Shown here: positions 7,984 to 17,371 of the stretch, piece after piece
Layout: each line of letters starts with the position of its first letter
How positions within the stretch are numbered: position 1 is the stretch's first letter
NCBI RefSeq assembly: GCF_000378145.1
Contig: NZ_KB899299.1
Coordinates: 1 to 59,377, forward strand
DNA: 59,377 bases
Source of the DNA: Saccharibacillus kuerlensis DSM 22868
Lineage (GTDB): Bacteria > Bacillota > Bacilli > Paenibacillales > Paenibacillaceae
Reading direction: 5' to 3'
Made by a program: the position numbers and the translations under genes
The notes under the pieces: generated by a model
The model's database searches: none
Seen by the model: only the letters and a program-made list of their open reading frames with translations
What the model was told of the DNA's origin: nothing

Positions 7984-10206
7984 TTATTTACTCTCGGATT
8001 TCTCTCTGGCCACTTCGTCAGACACTTCCGTAAAGCGTCCCAGCAGCGTCCGGAATTCAGGGGAAGATTTCAGACGGTATTTGGCAGCCGTCACTTCCTT
8101 GCCAATCTTGATGGAGTAGGCGCCTTCCGGTAGTGCCGCGAACATGTCTTCATCTGTACGGTCATCACCAGCACCGAAGACGAAGTCATATTCGCCTTGA
8201 TTCAGGATTAGATGTGCGCCATGCCCTTTGTTGACGCGAGTATCCTTCACTTCGATAACCTTATTGCCGTCCAAGACGCCAACTGTCATCGATTGTGTCA
8301 CCGACATAAGGGCTTCCTTCAGCTCGTTGCGCTTCAGGGCTGCGATCTCCGGTTCGGATTGACGGTAGTGCCAAGCGATCGAATAATCTTTCTCTTCGAT
8401 CAGGGAACCCGGCGTACGGTCGGTATACGTCTCCATAATCGGACGAATTGTTTCTTTCCACTCGTTATCCATGTTGAGTGTCATGACCCATTCTTCGCCC
8501 GGTACGCGCAGCCATAGGCCGTGAGCGGCGACGATGTGCACATTCAGATCCCCAAGCCATTTATTCGCTGTGATGCGATCGCGGCCGGTAATAATGACGA
8601 CCGTATTTTTTGGATCTTCGGTCAGCTTTTGGAGCAGCTGCTTAAGTTCCTTATCTGGACGGGCTTGATCCGGTGTCGGCTTGAATCCGACCAATGTACC
8701 GTCATAGTCAAGGAACAGTACGCGATTTTCCGCTGTCCGATAGGCAATCTCGAGATCTGACGAACCGGATGTCAGATTAGTCAGCGGTTCTGTAGCAATA
8801 CGATCTTCCGGTGCGGCCCAGAGTGTATTGAGGAACTCCTCGGCCCAGAATTTGACGTTGTAGCGCGAAAGACGGCGGTGCATATTTTTGTTGCGGTCCA
8901 TTTTGTCGTCTTCCGGCATCTCGAGCGCCATCTTGATTCCGTTCGCAATCGCTTCGTGATCGTTCGGATTGACGATAACGGCTTCACCAAGCTCGCTGGC
9001 CGCGCCGGCTGTTTCGCTCATGACCAGCATGCCTTTGTTGTCGGTACGAGCCGCGACATACTCCTTCGCTACGAGATTCATACCGTCGCGCAGAGGCGTT
9101 ACAAGCAGCACGTCACTGTTGCGGTAGAAGGCAATCAATTCATCCTGCGAAACGGTACGGAAGAAGAACCAGACCGGCATCCAGCTGAATGTACCGTATT
9201 CGCCGTTCACTTCACTGACCAATTCTTCGATCTCGCGCTTAAGGTTATCGTATTTCTCGATGCCTACGCGGGACGGTGCGATAATCAGGTTCAGACGTAC
9301 CTTTTCATGATACTCCGGGTATTTGGCCAGAAAATGCTTGAATGCCTTGATGCGATCCGGAATGCCCTTTGTATAATCGAGTCGGTCTACGGAAATAATA
9401 TTGCGCAGGTCTTTCGTGCTTTCAATGAAATCGAGCGATTCTTGCGAAATGTTCTCTTCAGTCGGCGACTTGGAGAAGTAATCGTAATCGATACCCATTG
9501 GGAAAGCGTCAACTTGAGTGAGGTGTGTTTCGAACTGGATTTTGTACAAGTTATGTTCATGGCCGAGCAGACGACGAACAGTGCTCAGGAAGTGGCGCAC
9601 GTAATCGTAAGTATGGAATCCGATCAGGTTCGCGCCAAGCAGACCTTCCAGCAGTTCGTTACGCCAGATCAGCAGGCGATAGGTTTCGAACGATGGGAAC
9701 GGAATGTGTAGGAAAAAGCCGATCTTGACGTCAGGATGTTTTTCCCGAATCATTTGCGGCAGCAGCATCAACTGGTAGTCGTGAATCCAGATGGTGTCTC
9801 CTTCTTCAATCAATGGATCGACTGCGTCAAAGAAAGTACGGTTAACGCGCTTATACGCTTCCCATGTCTTTCTGCGATATTCAACGGCGCTCGTAAAGTA
9901 GTGGAACAGCGGCCAGATTGTTTCGTTGCAGAAGCCATAGTAATACATTTCAATATCTTCCGACGTCAACGGTACAGAGAGACATTTATAATCATTTTTG
10001 AGAGTGGACGCGACGGAAGCAACTTCTTCTTCGCTCAGATCGTCCTTCGCAACGCCCGGCCAGCCGGCCCAAATGGTGTCGCCCTGCTCATGATAGTTTT
10101 TAAGTCCGGTAGCCAGACCGCCTATGCTTTCCTTATAGTCCAGGCCGGATTCGCTCTTGCTTACAGTAACGGGCAGGCGATTGGATACAAAAATTGTTTT
10201 ACTCAT
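7984..10206 (-). CDS. Bifunctional trehalose-6-phosphate synthase/phosphatase
   Basis: A 740-residue fusion. Residues 1-470 are a GT20 synthase: VSNRLPV and GLATG near the N-terminus, [24 protein letters not shown], and [13 protein letters not shown]. Residues from about 485 are a HAD phosphatase with [17 protein letters not shown] and [12 protein letters not shown]. Together they make trehalose from UDP-glucose and glucose-6-phosphate in the cytoplasm, usually for osmotic or desiccation stress. The ATG in MSKTIF is chosen; GGAG lies 14 bases upstream, which is long. A loose sigma-B-like pair (GTCTTT, 12 bp, GGGTAA) occurs on the minus strand at 10305-10282. Confidence 0.93.
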   Translation of the reverse strand: MSKTIFVSNRLPVTVSKSESGLDYKESIGGLATGLKNYHEQGDTIWAGWPGVAKDDLSEEEVASVASTLKNDYKCLSVPLTSEDIEMYYYGFCNETIWPLFHYFTSAVEYRRKTWEAYKRVNRTFFDAVDPLIEEGDTIWIHDYQLMLLPQMIREKHPDVKIGFFLHIPFPSFETYRLLIWRNELLEGLLGANLIGFHTYDYVRHFLSTVRRLLGHEHNLYKIQFETHLTQVDAFPMGIDYDYFSKSPTEENISQESLDFIESTKDLRNIISVDRLDYTKGIPDRIKAFKHFLAKYPEYHEKVRLNLIIAPSRVGIEKYDNLKREIEELVSEVNGEYGTFSWMPVWFFFRTVSQDELIAFYRNSDVLLVTPLRDGMNLVAKEYVAARTDNKGMLVMSETAGAASELGEAVIVNPNDHEAIANGIKMALEMPEDDKMDRNKNMHRRLSRYNVKFWAEEFLNTLWAAPEDRIATEPLTNLTSGSSDLEIAYRTAENRVLFLDYDGTLVGFKPTPDQARPDKELKQLLQKLTEDPKNTVVIITGRDRITANKWLGDLNVHIVAAHGLWLRVPGEEWVMTLNMDNEWKETIRPIMETYTDRTPGSLIEEKDYSIAWHYRQSEPEIAALKRNELKEALMSVTQSMTVGVLDGNKVIEVKDTRVNKGHGAHLILNQGEYDFVFGAGDDRTDEDMFAALPEGAYSIKIGKEVTAAKYRLKSSPEFRTLLGRFTEVSDEVAREKSESK

Positions 10207-10424
10207 AGAATGGACCAGCTCTCCTTCTTTTATGAAAATTAATGAAAGAATTTGCATTTTCCTCAACATTTCTTTCACTTATTACCCTAAATCGGTCGCA
10301 AAGACTCAAATTCGGGATAAAGCGGCACTCTAGGGCAGGTAAAACGAGCTTTCTGTAACGTTTTCCAGGCAGGATTCGTTTAATAGATGAAATTCTAAGA
10401 AATTTAGGTGAGAGGAGCTATATC

Positions 10425-11015
10425 ATGCGGAGAAGTATGCAAATTGTGCTGGCATTCATTCTGCTTCTGATGCCAATAAACATGTTGCTGCCATCGGAAA
10501 AAGCATTGGCCTGCAGCTGCATAATTCCCGAAAGTGCGGAGAAGGCAAAAGAGCAGGCAGCAGCCGTTTTTACGGGAACGGTGCGAAGTATTGGAGAATT
10601 TGAAAGCGATAGAAAAGAAAAGTATTATGCCGTTACGCTGGCTGTCGACGAAAGCTGGAAAGGTGTGAATGAATCGGAAATCGTCGTTTATACCCGTTGG
10701 AGCAGCTGTCAGTTCGACTTTGAGAAGGGCAAGCGTTATCTGCTGTATTCATATGAGAACGATGGACGATACGAAGTCGTGAACTGCGGACGATCGGGCG
10801 AGATTCATCAAGAGAATGCCGGAGCTGCCGCAGATCTCGAAGAACTCGGAGCGGGTACGAAATTTGAAGCGCCGCCGGAGAGTGGGGGAGAGGCAGACAG
10901 AGGAATAGACGGTGGTACAGTTATAAGATGGATCGCAATCTCGGTTGTAGCACTGGTGCTTGCGGCTGCGCTTGGGTTATGGCTAAGACATAAACGAAAA
11001 AAAGGGAGCTTTTGA
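10425..11015 (+). CDS. TIMP/NTR-like cysteine-rich surface protein with C-terminal anchor
   Basis: A 196-residue exported protein. The signal peptide ends ALA at residue 29, so the mature chain would start CSC, as in TIMP/netrin-like domains where the N-terminal cysteine is functional. Further cysteines lie in SSCQFDF and VVNCG. The core FTGTVRSIG...YYAVTLAVDESWKG is typical of the OB-like NTR fold. A transmembrane helix (about 167-186) followed by RHKRKKGSF anchors it to the membrane. Function in bacteria is unknown. The start follows GAGAGGAGC. Confidence 0.72.
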   Translation: MRRSMQIVLAFILLLMPINMLLPSEKALACSCIIPESAEKAKEQAAAVFTGTVRSIGEFESDRKEKYYAVTLAVDESWKGVNESEIVVYTRWSSCQFDFEKGKRYLLYSYENDGRYEVVNCGRSGEIHQENAGAAADLEELGAGTKFEAPPESGGEADRGIDGGTVIRWIAISVVALVLAAALGLWLRHKRKKGSF

Positions 11016-11099
11016 TCTGAATGCTCAAGGTTAACCGCTTCTGAAAAACGGCATCAGCCGGATGGATTAAATCGTACTGTTCGCTGGAGGGTGAAAACA

Positions 11100-11804
11100 A
11101 TGAAACAAATTATCGCAATGGGCGGCGGAGGATTTTCGATGGAGCCGGAGAATCTGCTGCTTGATCGGTACATATTGGAACAATCGGAGGCAGAGCGGCC
11201 TAGGATCTGCTTTGTAGGAACGGCAAGCGGAGACTCGCCGGGTTATATCGAGCGTTTCTATACAGCCTTCGGCAGTTTATCGTGCGAACCGACACATCTG
11301 TCGCTGTTCAAACTGCCGGAAGGCAGCTTGGAGGATTTTGTACTGAATCAGGACATCATTTACGTCGGCGGCGGCAATACCCGAAGCATGCTGGCGCTGT
11401 GGCGGGAATGGGGATTGGATCGAATTCTGCGCCGGGCTTACGAAAAAGGCATCATCCTCGCGGGTCTGAGTGCCGGATCAATCTGCTGGTTTGAGCAGGG
11501 CGTAACGGATTCCGTTACCGGTCAACTGGGCGTCATTGAAGCGCTCGGTCTGCTGCCGGGCAGCCACTGCCCACATTATGACGGTGAAGCGGAGAGGCGG
11601 CCCGCTTATCGGGAAATGCTAGAGAAGGGTGAGATCGAATCAGGCATTGCAGCCGATGACGGCGCTGCCCTTCATTACCGGGAAGGGGAGCTGTACCAGG
11701 TCGTATCCTCCCGAGAGCAGGCCGCAGCGTATCAGGTAATCAACCGCAGCGGAAATGTCTGTGAAGACAAGTTAGAGTCTGTGTTTTTAGGTGTGAACCT
11801 TTAA
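11100..11804 (+). CDS. Peptidase E (S51 family dipeptidase-like)
   Basis: A 234-residue protein with the class-I glutamine-amidotransferase-like fold of S51 peptidases. The nucleophile elbow GLSAGSICW contains S124; YVGGGNTRSML lies 30 residues before it, and SHCPHYDGE supplies a downstream histidine. Family members cleave Asp-X dipeptides or related substrates in the cytoplasm. GGAGG lies nine bases before the chosen ATG; a GTG three codons upstream sits too close to it. It is followed by a repeat array with no terminator-like T tract before it. Confidence 0.88.
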   Translation: MKQIIAMGGGGFSMEPENLLLDRYILEQSEAERPRICFVGTASGDSPGYIERFYTAFGSLSCEPTHLSLFKLPEGSLEDFVLNQDIIYVGGGNTRSMLALWREWGLDRILRRAYEKGIILAGLSAGSICWFEQGVTDSVTGQLGVIEALGLLPGSHCPHYDGEAERRPAYREMLEKGEIESGIAADDGAALHYREGELYQVVSSREQAAAYQVINRSGNVCEDKLESVFLGVNL

Positions 11805-12159
11805 ATTCCTGTCCGCTGCACCTTACTTGAAATTCTAACGAATCTACATATCGCTATTTGCCGATTTTTAGCTGTTTTAAGAATCTAACGAATCCTCACA
11901 TCTCTATTTGCCGCAATTAGGTCGATTTAAGGCTGAATTGGCTTAAATAGCGTGACTACGATTCGTTAGAATGCGCAAAGGCCATCTGGAGAGCAAATAG
12001 CGTGATTACGATTCGTTAGAATACGCAGAGGCCATCTGGAGAGTCCATAGCATGACCACCATTTGTTAGAATGTACAGAGGCCATCGGGCGAGCGAATAG
12101 GAGGATCGTGATTCGTTGGAATCGTCAGGCTGTGGAGATGTTCTCGAGGAAATATTCTC
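11805..12159. repeat. Array of six 50-bp phased inverted/direct repeats
   Basis: Two units reading TCTAACGAATC...CGCTATTTGCC start at 11834 and 11884. Four units in the opposite orientation, reading AATAGCG...ATTCGTTAGAAT, start at 11945, 11995, 12045 and 12095. Spacing inside each half is exactly 50 bp. The outer units have decayed most. The units are linked by a conserved GAGGCCATCTGGAGAG spacer in the right half. No gene lies here. Confidence 0.85.
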
Positions 12160-12206
12160 AAAAAGAAAAAGAAGCCCGGCTTACCGCCCGGCTTCTTTTT
12201 CTTTTT
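12160..12206. terminator. Terminator overlapping the end of the GbsR-type gene
   Basis: An A-rich arm with GAAGCCCGGC pairs with GCCCGGCTTC and a T-rich arm, with one mismatch. It covers the last codons of the minus-strand gene and can act in both directions. Confidence 0.6.
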
Positions 12207-12774
12207 CGCCCGATTGCGAAGCTTCCGTTCCGAAAAAAGGATCCCCATCTCTCAGACGGTCCACGAATCCCTGCAGCCACATGTAATACTGTTCTGCATG
12301 CTGCAGCTTATGCAAATCGCGCAGTGCCTGCTCGCGTTCTTCCGGCGTCGTCTGCTGCGCAAGTACGATTTCCGACAAATCCGGCGTGACCTCGCGAATG
12401 CTTGACAGCATGACATCGACTTCCCGCTGCAGCTTGGCGCCGAAGAAGCTGCGAAACGTGTGGAAGAAGTCCGTTTCGGCAATGTACTGATCCTTGCGGT
12501 CTTTTTTCTCGTCAAGTTTGTAAATCATCTGCGACTCGGTCAGCGCACGCACCGCATAGCTCATATTGCTCTTGCTCATGTTCATATAATCTTTCATTTC
12601 TTCCAATGTCATCGGACGATCTTCGAAATACATAATGCCGTAGAGTTGGCCAAATGAATGATTGACCCCGTACAGATCCATCGTCGTTGCGATCGATTCG
12701 ATTACTTTCTCCCGCAGTTCGCGCCTTTTCGGCGATACGGAAGAACCGGTTTCCCGGGCGGATTCATTTTCCAC
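12181..12774 (-). CDS. GbsR/MarR-family transcriptional regulator
   Basis: A 197-residue regulator with a winged helix: GQLYGIMYFEDRPMTLEEMK, then the recognition helix MSKSNMSYAVRALTESQMI. A basic wing with DEKKDRKDQY and a C-terminal dimerisation helix follow. This layout matches GbsR-type repressors of choline/glycine-betaine genes, but the divergent neighbour is a sugar-type ABC transporter. A GTG start is chosen because AGAGGTG precedes it at correct distance; frames further upstream lack a ribosome site. The C-terminus is lysine/glutamate-rich. Confidence 0.82.
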   Translation of the reverse strand: MENESARETGSSVSPKRRELREKVIESIATTMDLYGVNHSFGQLYGIMYFEDRPMTLEEMKDYMNMSKSNMSYAVRALTESQMIYKLDEKKDRKDQYIAETDFFHTFRSFFGAKLQREVDVMLSSIREVTPDLSEIVLAQQTTPEEREQALRDLHKLQHAEQYYMWLQGFVDRLRDGDPFFGTEASQSGEKEKEAGR

Positions 12775-12841
12775 ACTGTCACCTCTGAAGCGAAAATTCG
12801 AATTTGGCTTACCTATTGAGCAGGTATGTGTTCGGTGATTG

Positions 12842-12949
12842 GAACAATTTGTATCCGATTTGTTCTGTCCATATTTTACACGATTCCCTGACAATTTAAC
12901 ACCGGGATAATCCCCATTTTTCAATTCGAATGTACAATCATGTTTGTAC
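12842..12949. promoter_or_regulatory. Two palindromes in the divergent regulator/transporter region
   Basis: GAACAA (12842-12847) and TTGTTC (12860-12865) form one inverted repeat. GTACAA (12932-12937) and TTGTAC (12944-12949) form a second, with perfect 6-bp arms and a 6-bp centre. Both lie between the divergent GbsR-type gene and the sugar ABC operon, where an autoregulating repressor would bind. Confidence 0.45.
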
Positions 12950-13026
12950 GAAAGAATAGATAAGCGGAATTAGTACCACAAAAAATCCGTTTTTCAAAAA
13001 AAATTGAACATAGAGGAGTTGAGCGT

Positions 13027-13905
13027 TTGCGTCTGAAAACGTTCCGTGAAGGAGAAGCGGTTCTGTTCACCCTACCGGCTCTGATCCCGCTGTTGATCTT
13101 CTGGCTGGGTCCGCTTGGCTACATTGTTTACCTCAGCTTTACCGAATGGGACTTTATGAGCCCAGAGAAACTGTTTGTCGGTCTGGAAAACTATACATAT
13201 CTGCTGACGCACGCCGACTTCTACCAGGCACTCAAAGTGACGCTGATGTTCGGACTCGGTACGGTGATTCCGATCATCGTCGGCGGTCTCGCGCTCGCGC
13301 TGCTGATGAACAGCAAGCTTCGGTCGACCGGCATATTCCGCGCCATGATGTTCTCGCCGTGGGTTACGCCGACCGTCGCCGTATCGATCGCTTGGTCGTG
13401 GATCTTCGAACCGGAAGTCGGTCTTGCCAATCTGGCGCTCGGCTGGTTCGGTATTTCGCCGCTCGGCTGGCTGCAGGATCCGAATTGGGCGCTTGTCGCC
13501 GTTATGATCGTTACGATATGGAAGTCAATCGGCTGGTCAATGGTGTTCTATCTGGTCGCGCTGCGCAACCTGCCGGCGGATCTAATGGAAGCTGCTTCGA
13601 TCGATGGAGCGGGAGCTTGGAACAAGTTCCGTGGAATCACGCTGCCGCTGATCTCGCCGACTACGCTGTTCCTGTCGATCATCCTGACGATTCAATCGCT
13701 CCAGGCCTACGACCAGATCAACGTGATGACGCAGGGCGGTCCTGCGGGCTCAACGCGTACACTGCTGTACATGTACTACCAGTCGGCTTTCGAGACCTTT
13801 AACGTCGGCGAAGCCTCGGCGATCGCCGTTATTATTATTCTGATCTGCGTACTGCTGTCGGGACTGTCGTTCCTGCTCAGCCGGCGCCTGGTACATTACT
13901 CATGA
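13027..13905 (+). CDS. Sugar ABC transporter permease, MalF-like
   Basis: A 292-residue inner-membrane permease starting with TTG, with GAGGAG seven bases upstream. It has six hydrophobic segments, starting FTLPALIPLLIFWLGPLGY. The cytoplasmic EAA loop reads LMEAASIDGAGAWNKFRGI, where the transporter ATPase docks. It is the first gene of a three-gene operon divergent from the regulator. No ATPase is encoded here, so it probably shares a general MsmX-type ATPase (family knowledge). The stop overlaps the next start (ATGA). Confidence 0.9.
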   Translation: MRLKTFREGEAVLFTLPALIPLLIFWLGPLGYIVYLSFTEWDFMSPEKLFVGLENYTYLLTHADFYQALKVTLMFGLGTVIPIIVGGLALALLMNSKLRSTGIFRAMMFSPWVTPTVAVSIAWSWIFEPEVGLANLALGWFGISPLGWLQDPNWALVAVMIVTIWKSIGWSMVFYLVALRNLPADLMEAASIDGAGAWNKFRGITLPLISPTTLFLSIILTIQSLQAYDQINVMTQGGPAGSTRTLLYMYYQSAFETFNVGEASAIAVIIILICVLLSGLSFLLSRRLVHYS

Positions 13906-14825
13906 ACATAACTGAAGCGAGAAAAGTGGAGAAGAAACGGGAGCTGGGCCGGGGTGCCGGAGGAGAAACGACGGGGAAATTCGTTCCGCTCGGCGAACGG
14001 TTGAGCCGGATCGCACGTTATATCCTGCTGGCCGTCATTAGTCTGGCCCTGGCGTTCCCTTTCTATTGGATGGTGACAAGCGGCCTGAAAACGAACGATG
14101 AAATTTGGCAGTTTCCGCCGACGTTCTGGCCGGAGTCGATCAATTGGAGCAATTACAGCGATGCGTGGAATTCGGCACCGTTCGCCCGTTACATGTTCAA
14201 CAGTATTTTTGTGGCGATTTCGATCTGTGTACTGCAGGTGATCAACGCCAGCATGATGGCGTATGCGCTGACACATATGAAGTTTCGGCTTAAGGGCGCT
14301 TTTACAGGGATTATCTTAGTCGGCTATATGATTCCGAGTACGGCCGTATACCTGCCAAGTTATATGATCCTGAACGAGCTGCATCTGCTGGACAGTTATG
14401 CGGGACTGATCTTATCCAACTGTGTGAGTGTATTCGCGATCTTCCTGCTGCGCCAGGCCTTCCTGCAGGTGTCGCATGAGCTTGTCGAAGCCGGTCAGCT
14501 GGACGGCGCTTCGCATTTCCGGATTCTTTGGACCATTATGGCGCCGCTGATCCGTTCCTCGTTCGCCGTTATGATCCTGATTACGTTCATCGACCAGTAC
14601 AATAACTATTTCTGGCCGATGCTGATTACAAAAGATCCTGATCTGCGGCTTGTATCCGCGGGTCTGCGCAGCTTCTTTGTAGAAGGTGGAGCCTACGGGT
14701 TGGCTTGGCCGCAGATTATGGCCGCCAGCGCCTTTACGATTGCGCCGCTGCTGATCTTGTTCCTGTTCGCGCAGAAAACGATCATGCAGAGCGTCAACAT
14801 ATCGGCCGGCGTCAACAAGAGCTGA
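13902..14825 (+). CDS. Sugar ABC transporter permease, MalG-like
   Basis: A 307-residue permease with six membrane segments. A charged N-terminal tail of about 35 residues precedes the first helix (LAVISLALAFPFYWMVTSG). The EAA loop is ELVEAGQLDGASHFRILW. It pairs with the upstream MalF-like subunit to form the membrane channel. Translation is coupled through a 4-base overlap. Confidence 0.9.
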   Translation: MNITEARKVEKKRELGRGAGGETTGKFVPLGERLSRIARYILLAVISLALAFPFYWMVTSGLKTNDEIWQFPPTFWPESINWSNYSDAWNSAPFARYMFNSIFVAISICVLQVINASMMAYALTHMKFRLKGAFTGIILVGYMIPSTAVYLPSYMILNELHLLDSYAGLILSNCVSVFAIFLLRQAFLQVSHELVEAGQLDGASHFRILWTIMAPLIRSSFAVMILITFIDQYNNYFWPMLITKDPDLRLVSAGLRSFFVEGGAYGLAWPQIMAASAFTIAPLLILFLFAQKTIMQSVNISAGVNKS

Positions 14826-14966
14826 TTTAACCCGCTTCAGATTCAACTGACATGGACTCTATCAAAATCAGACTCAACCCACACCAGATTCACCTAACAT
14901 CAGATTCAAACTATGCCTGTATACAAGCAATGCCATTCCACTACCCCCATTGGAGGAGACTATCGA

Positions 14967-16352
14967 ATGACACAAGGAACGAACAACGCACGTTTTGCTG
15001 GGAAATCGCCGCTTGGCCGCAAATGGAACTGGAAAGGCGGCATGTCGATGCTGCTCGCGGCAAGCTTCACGCTGCTGTCCGCCTGCGGTTCGCCGTCAGC
15101 TGAGACGCCGGCTGCTTCCGCAAGCGCCACACCTGCGGCAGCCGAGTCTGGGAAGCCAGTCGAGATCGAGTTCTGGTACGGTCTGGGCGGCAATCTGGGC
15201 GATAACATGAAAGCAAAGATTGAGGCGTTCAACGCTTCGCAGGACGAAGTGATCGTCAAAGGCATCGCTCAGGCGGATTACACGGAAACGGAACAGAAGC
15301 TGCAGGCGGCAATCGCATCGAACAGCGTACCGGCGGCGGTGCTCAGCTCGAATATTGATTGGGCGCGCAAAGGCTATTATGCTTCTCTGGACGAATTGAT
15401 CGCAGCCGATCCGGAGTTCAAGAGCGAAGATTTCGTTCAGACCTTCCTCGAACAGGGCAAAGTGGACGGTAAGCAGGTCTTCCTGCCCATGTACGGCACA
15501 ACACAAATCATGTACTACCGTCAGGACGCTTTTGAAGAAAACGGTATTGATCCGGCCAGTCTGACGACGTGGGAAGCACTCGGCGAAGCGGCTGCCAAAA
15601 TGACGAAGAAAGAAGGCGGCAAGACAACGTTCTACGGCTGGGAACCGATGTGGGGCTATGAGAACATGGTCGATGCCGTGTACAGCAAAGGCGGCAGCAT
15701 TCTGAGCGAAGACGGCAAAACGGTAACGATCGATTCGCCGGAATGGATTGAGACGTGGGAGCAGTTCCGCAAATGGATTCACGAAGATCAGATCATGCGT
15801 ATTCACTCCGGCGGGCAGGGCTGGGAGTATTGGTACAAAACGATTGACGACGTGATGAAAGGCAAAGCAGCCGGTTACACCGGTTCCAGCGGCGACCAAG
15901 GCGACCTGGACTTCGGCATTGTGGCAGCGATGCAGCAGCCGGGTTGGGAAGGTGTCGGGGAAGGCAGACCCGTCGCCAGTGCAATTCAAGCGGGCATCCC
16001 GGCCAAAGCGACTCCTGAGCAGCAGCAGGCGGCATTCAAATGGTTCACGTACTTCATGGAGCCGGAAAATACTGCCGATTGGTCCATGAAAACAGGTTAT
16101 ATCGCAGTGCGTCAATCGGCTCTTGAAGATCCTGCATTCAAGGAGTTTAGCGAAAAGAATCCGCAGATCAGCGTACCTCTGCAGCAGGCTTCGCACGCAT
16201 CGGCTCCATTCCAGGACCCGACCGGCGGGAAGATCGGCGACGCGCTCAAGGTTGCGGCCGATCAAGTGCAGATTAACAATGTGCCGGCCGAGCAGGCGTT
16301 GAAGGAAGCGCAGGCTAAAGCACAGAGCGAACTGGATCGCGTAACAAAGTAA
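14967..16352 (+). CDS. Sugar ABC transporter substrate-binding lipoprotein
   Basis: A 461-residue family-1 extracellular solute-binding protein. The ATG at 14967 follows TGGAGGAG. Twin basic stretches precede a lipoprotein signal with the lipobox LLSAC, and a serine/alanine-rich linker follows. The mature domain starts IEFWYGLGGN, typical of sugar-binding proteins, and contains SVPAAVLSSNIDWARKGYY. Placement after the two permeases, not before them, is unusual. The sugar is unknown. Confidence 0.9.
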   Translation: MTQGTNNARFAGKSPLGRKWNWKGGMSMLLAASFTLLSACGSPSAETPAASASATPAAAESGKPVEIEFWYGLGGNLGDNMKAKIEAFNASQDEVIVKGIAQADYTETEQKLQAAIASNSVPAAVLSSNIDWARKGYYASLDELIAADPEFKSEDFVQTFLEQGKVDGKQVFLPMYGTTQIMYYRQDAFEENGIDPASLTTWEALGEAAAKMTKKEGGKTTFYGWEPMWGYENMVDAVYSKGGSILSEDGKTVTIDSPEWIETWEQFRKWIHEDQIMRIHSGGQGWEYWYKTIDDVMKGKAAGYTGSSGDQGDLDFGIVAAMQQPGWEGVGEGRPVASAIQAGIPAKATPEQQQAAFKWFTYFMEPENTADWSMKTGYIAVRQSALEDPAFKEFSEKNPQISVPLQQASHASAPFQDPTGGKIGDALKVAADQVQINNVPAEQALKEAQAKAQSELDRVTK

Positions 16353-16451
16353 GTCGATCTTGGGCAGCGTAGACTTATCGAGCGGCGCAAGGGAGATAAA
16401 GGCGGTTCGAGGTGCGGTTCACACGCATACGGGACTGCTCCTGATTTATCA

Positions 16452-16495
16452 ACCGCAGGGAGGGCGCATACTGCGCCGCCCTGCGGTTTTCTTTT
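16452..16495 (+). terminator. Terminator of the sugar ABC operon
   Basis: A long stem (ACCGCAGGG pairing with CCCTGCGGT, plus an inner GGGCGC/GCGCC stem) followed by TTTTCTTTT. Confidence 0.85.
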
Positions 16496-16582
16496 AACGA
16501 CCGCCAAGAGATGGGAAAGCGAACGGCTGCTGATTTGTAGAAGAATGAACATTGTAGGAGCATGAACATAGAGGAGATACAA

Positions 16583-17371
16583 ATGGAGAACATGAATAGG
16601 GACGGCTGTAAGCTTGGGGAGGAACCGAATATTTTGCAGGCGGATGCCATTTTGTTTGACAAGGATGGAACGCTGCTCGATTTCACTTACATGTGGGGAT
16701 TCTGGACTGACCGTGTAATTGAAAGTTTCCGTGAAAGGCTTGCCGAACGGGGGCTTACAATTGCGGATAAGGATCTTCCATGGATATGGGGAACGGAGCA
16801 TGACGCAGCGGGCTTTATGAACGGGTATGACAAGCGGGGACCGCTGGCGATGGGAACAATGGATGAGATGTATGCTGTACTGAACTGGCACGGTTATCGG
16901 GCGGGATTGTCCTGGGCTGAAGCGAAAATGATGGTGCGCGATTGTCTGGAACATGCGGAGAAAGAGATGGAAGCTACTCGTCCTGCACGGCTGCTGCCGG
17001 GAGCCGGGGATTTCCTGGATCGCTGCCGCAGCGCCGGTGTTCGGATGGGAGTGGTCACGGCCGATGAGACGGAAAGTGCACGGAGGCATCTGCGTTGGCT
17101 GGAGATCGAGGAGTATTTTGACGTTGTAATCGGCACGGATATGGCGGAGCGCGGCAAGCCGTTTCCGGACCTGTGCCTGCTGGCATGTGAACATCTTGGC
17201 GTAATGCCGCATAGGGTAGTTGTGATCGGCGATACCGACGGCGATATGGAAATGGGGCGTGCGGCCGGGGTACTGCTTAAGGTCGGAATTGGCGAGGAAG
17301 GCGTGCTTAAGCTGGCAGACTTTACCGTACCCTCTTTCGAGTCGCTGCTGGAGAATGGGGTGAACGGATGA
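16583..17371 (+). CDS. HAD-superfamily phosphatase
   Basis: A 262-residue HAD hydrolase. Motif I is LFDKDGTLLD with D26/D28; motif II lies in GVVTADETES; motif III/IV is GKPFPDL followed by VVIGDTDGDMEMG. The helical cap between residues 40 and 125 fits a type C1 phosphatase such as phosphoglycolate phosphatase, but the substrate is not defined. The ATG at 16583 is selected because GAGGAG lies seven bases before it; the ATG at 16562 has its GGAG too close. Its stop overlaps the next gene (ATGA). Confidence 0.85.
   Translation: MENMNRDGCKLGEEPNILQADAILFDKDGTLLDFTYMWGFWTDRVIESFRERLAERGLTIADKDLPWIWGTEHDAAGFMNGYDKRGPLAMGTMDEMYAVLNWHGYRAGLSWAEAKMMVRDCLEHAEKEMEATRPARLLPGAGDFLDRCRSAGVRMGVVTADETESARRHLRWLEIEEYFDVVIGTDMAERGKPFPDLCLLACEHLGVMPHRVVVIGDTDGDMEMGRAAGVLLKVGIGEEGVLKLADFTVPSFESLLENGVNG

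Noticed and set aside
10355-10375. Catabolite-control (cre) site TGTAACGTTTTCCA upstream of the TIMP-like gene
   Set aside because: The CG is one base out of place relative to the cre consensus. The same applies to AGAAACGTTTTTCA near 26294.
15096-16265. Long minus-strand frame opposite the sugar-binding protein
   Set aside because: It is a codon-bias shadow of a clear lipoprotein gene, with no start signal.
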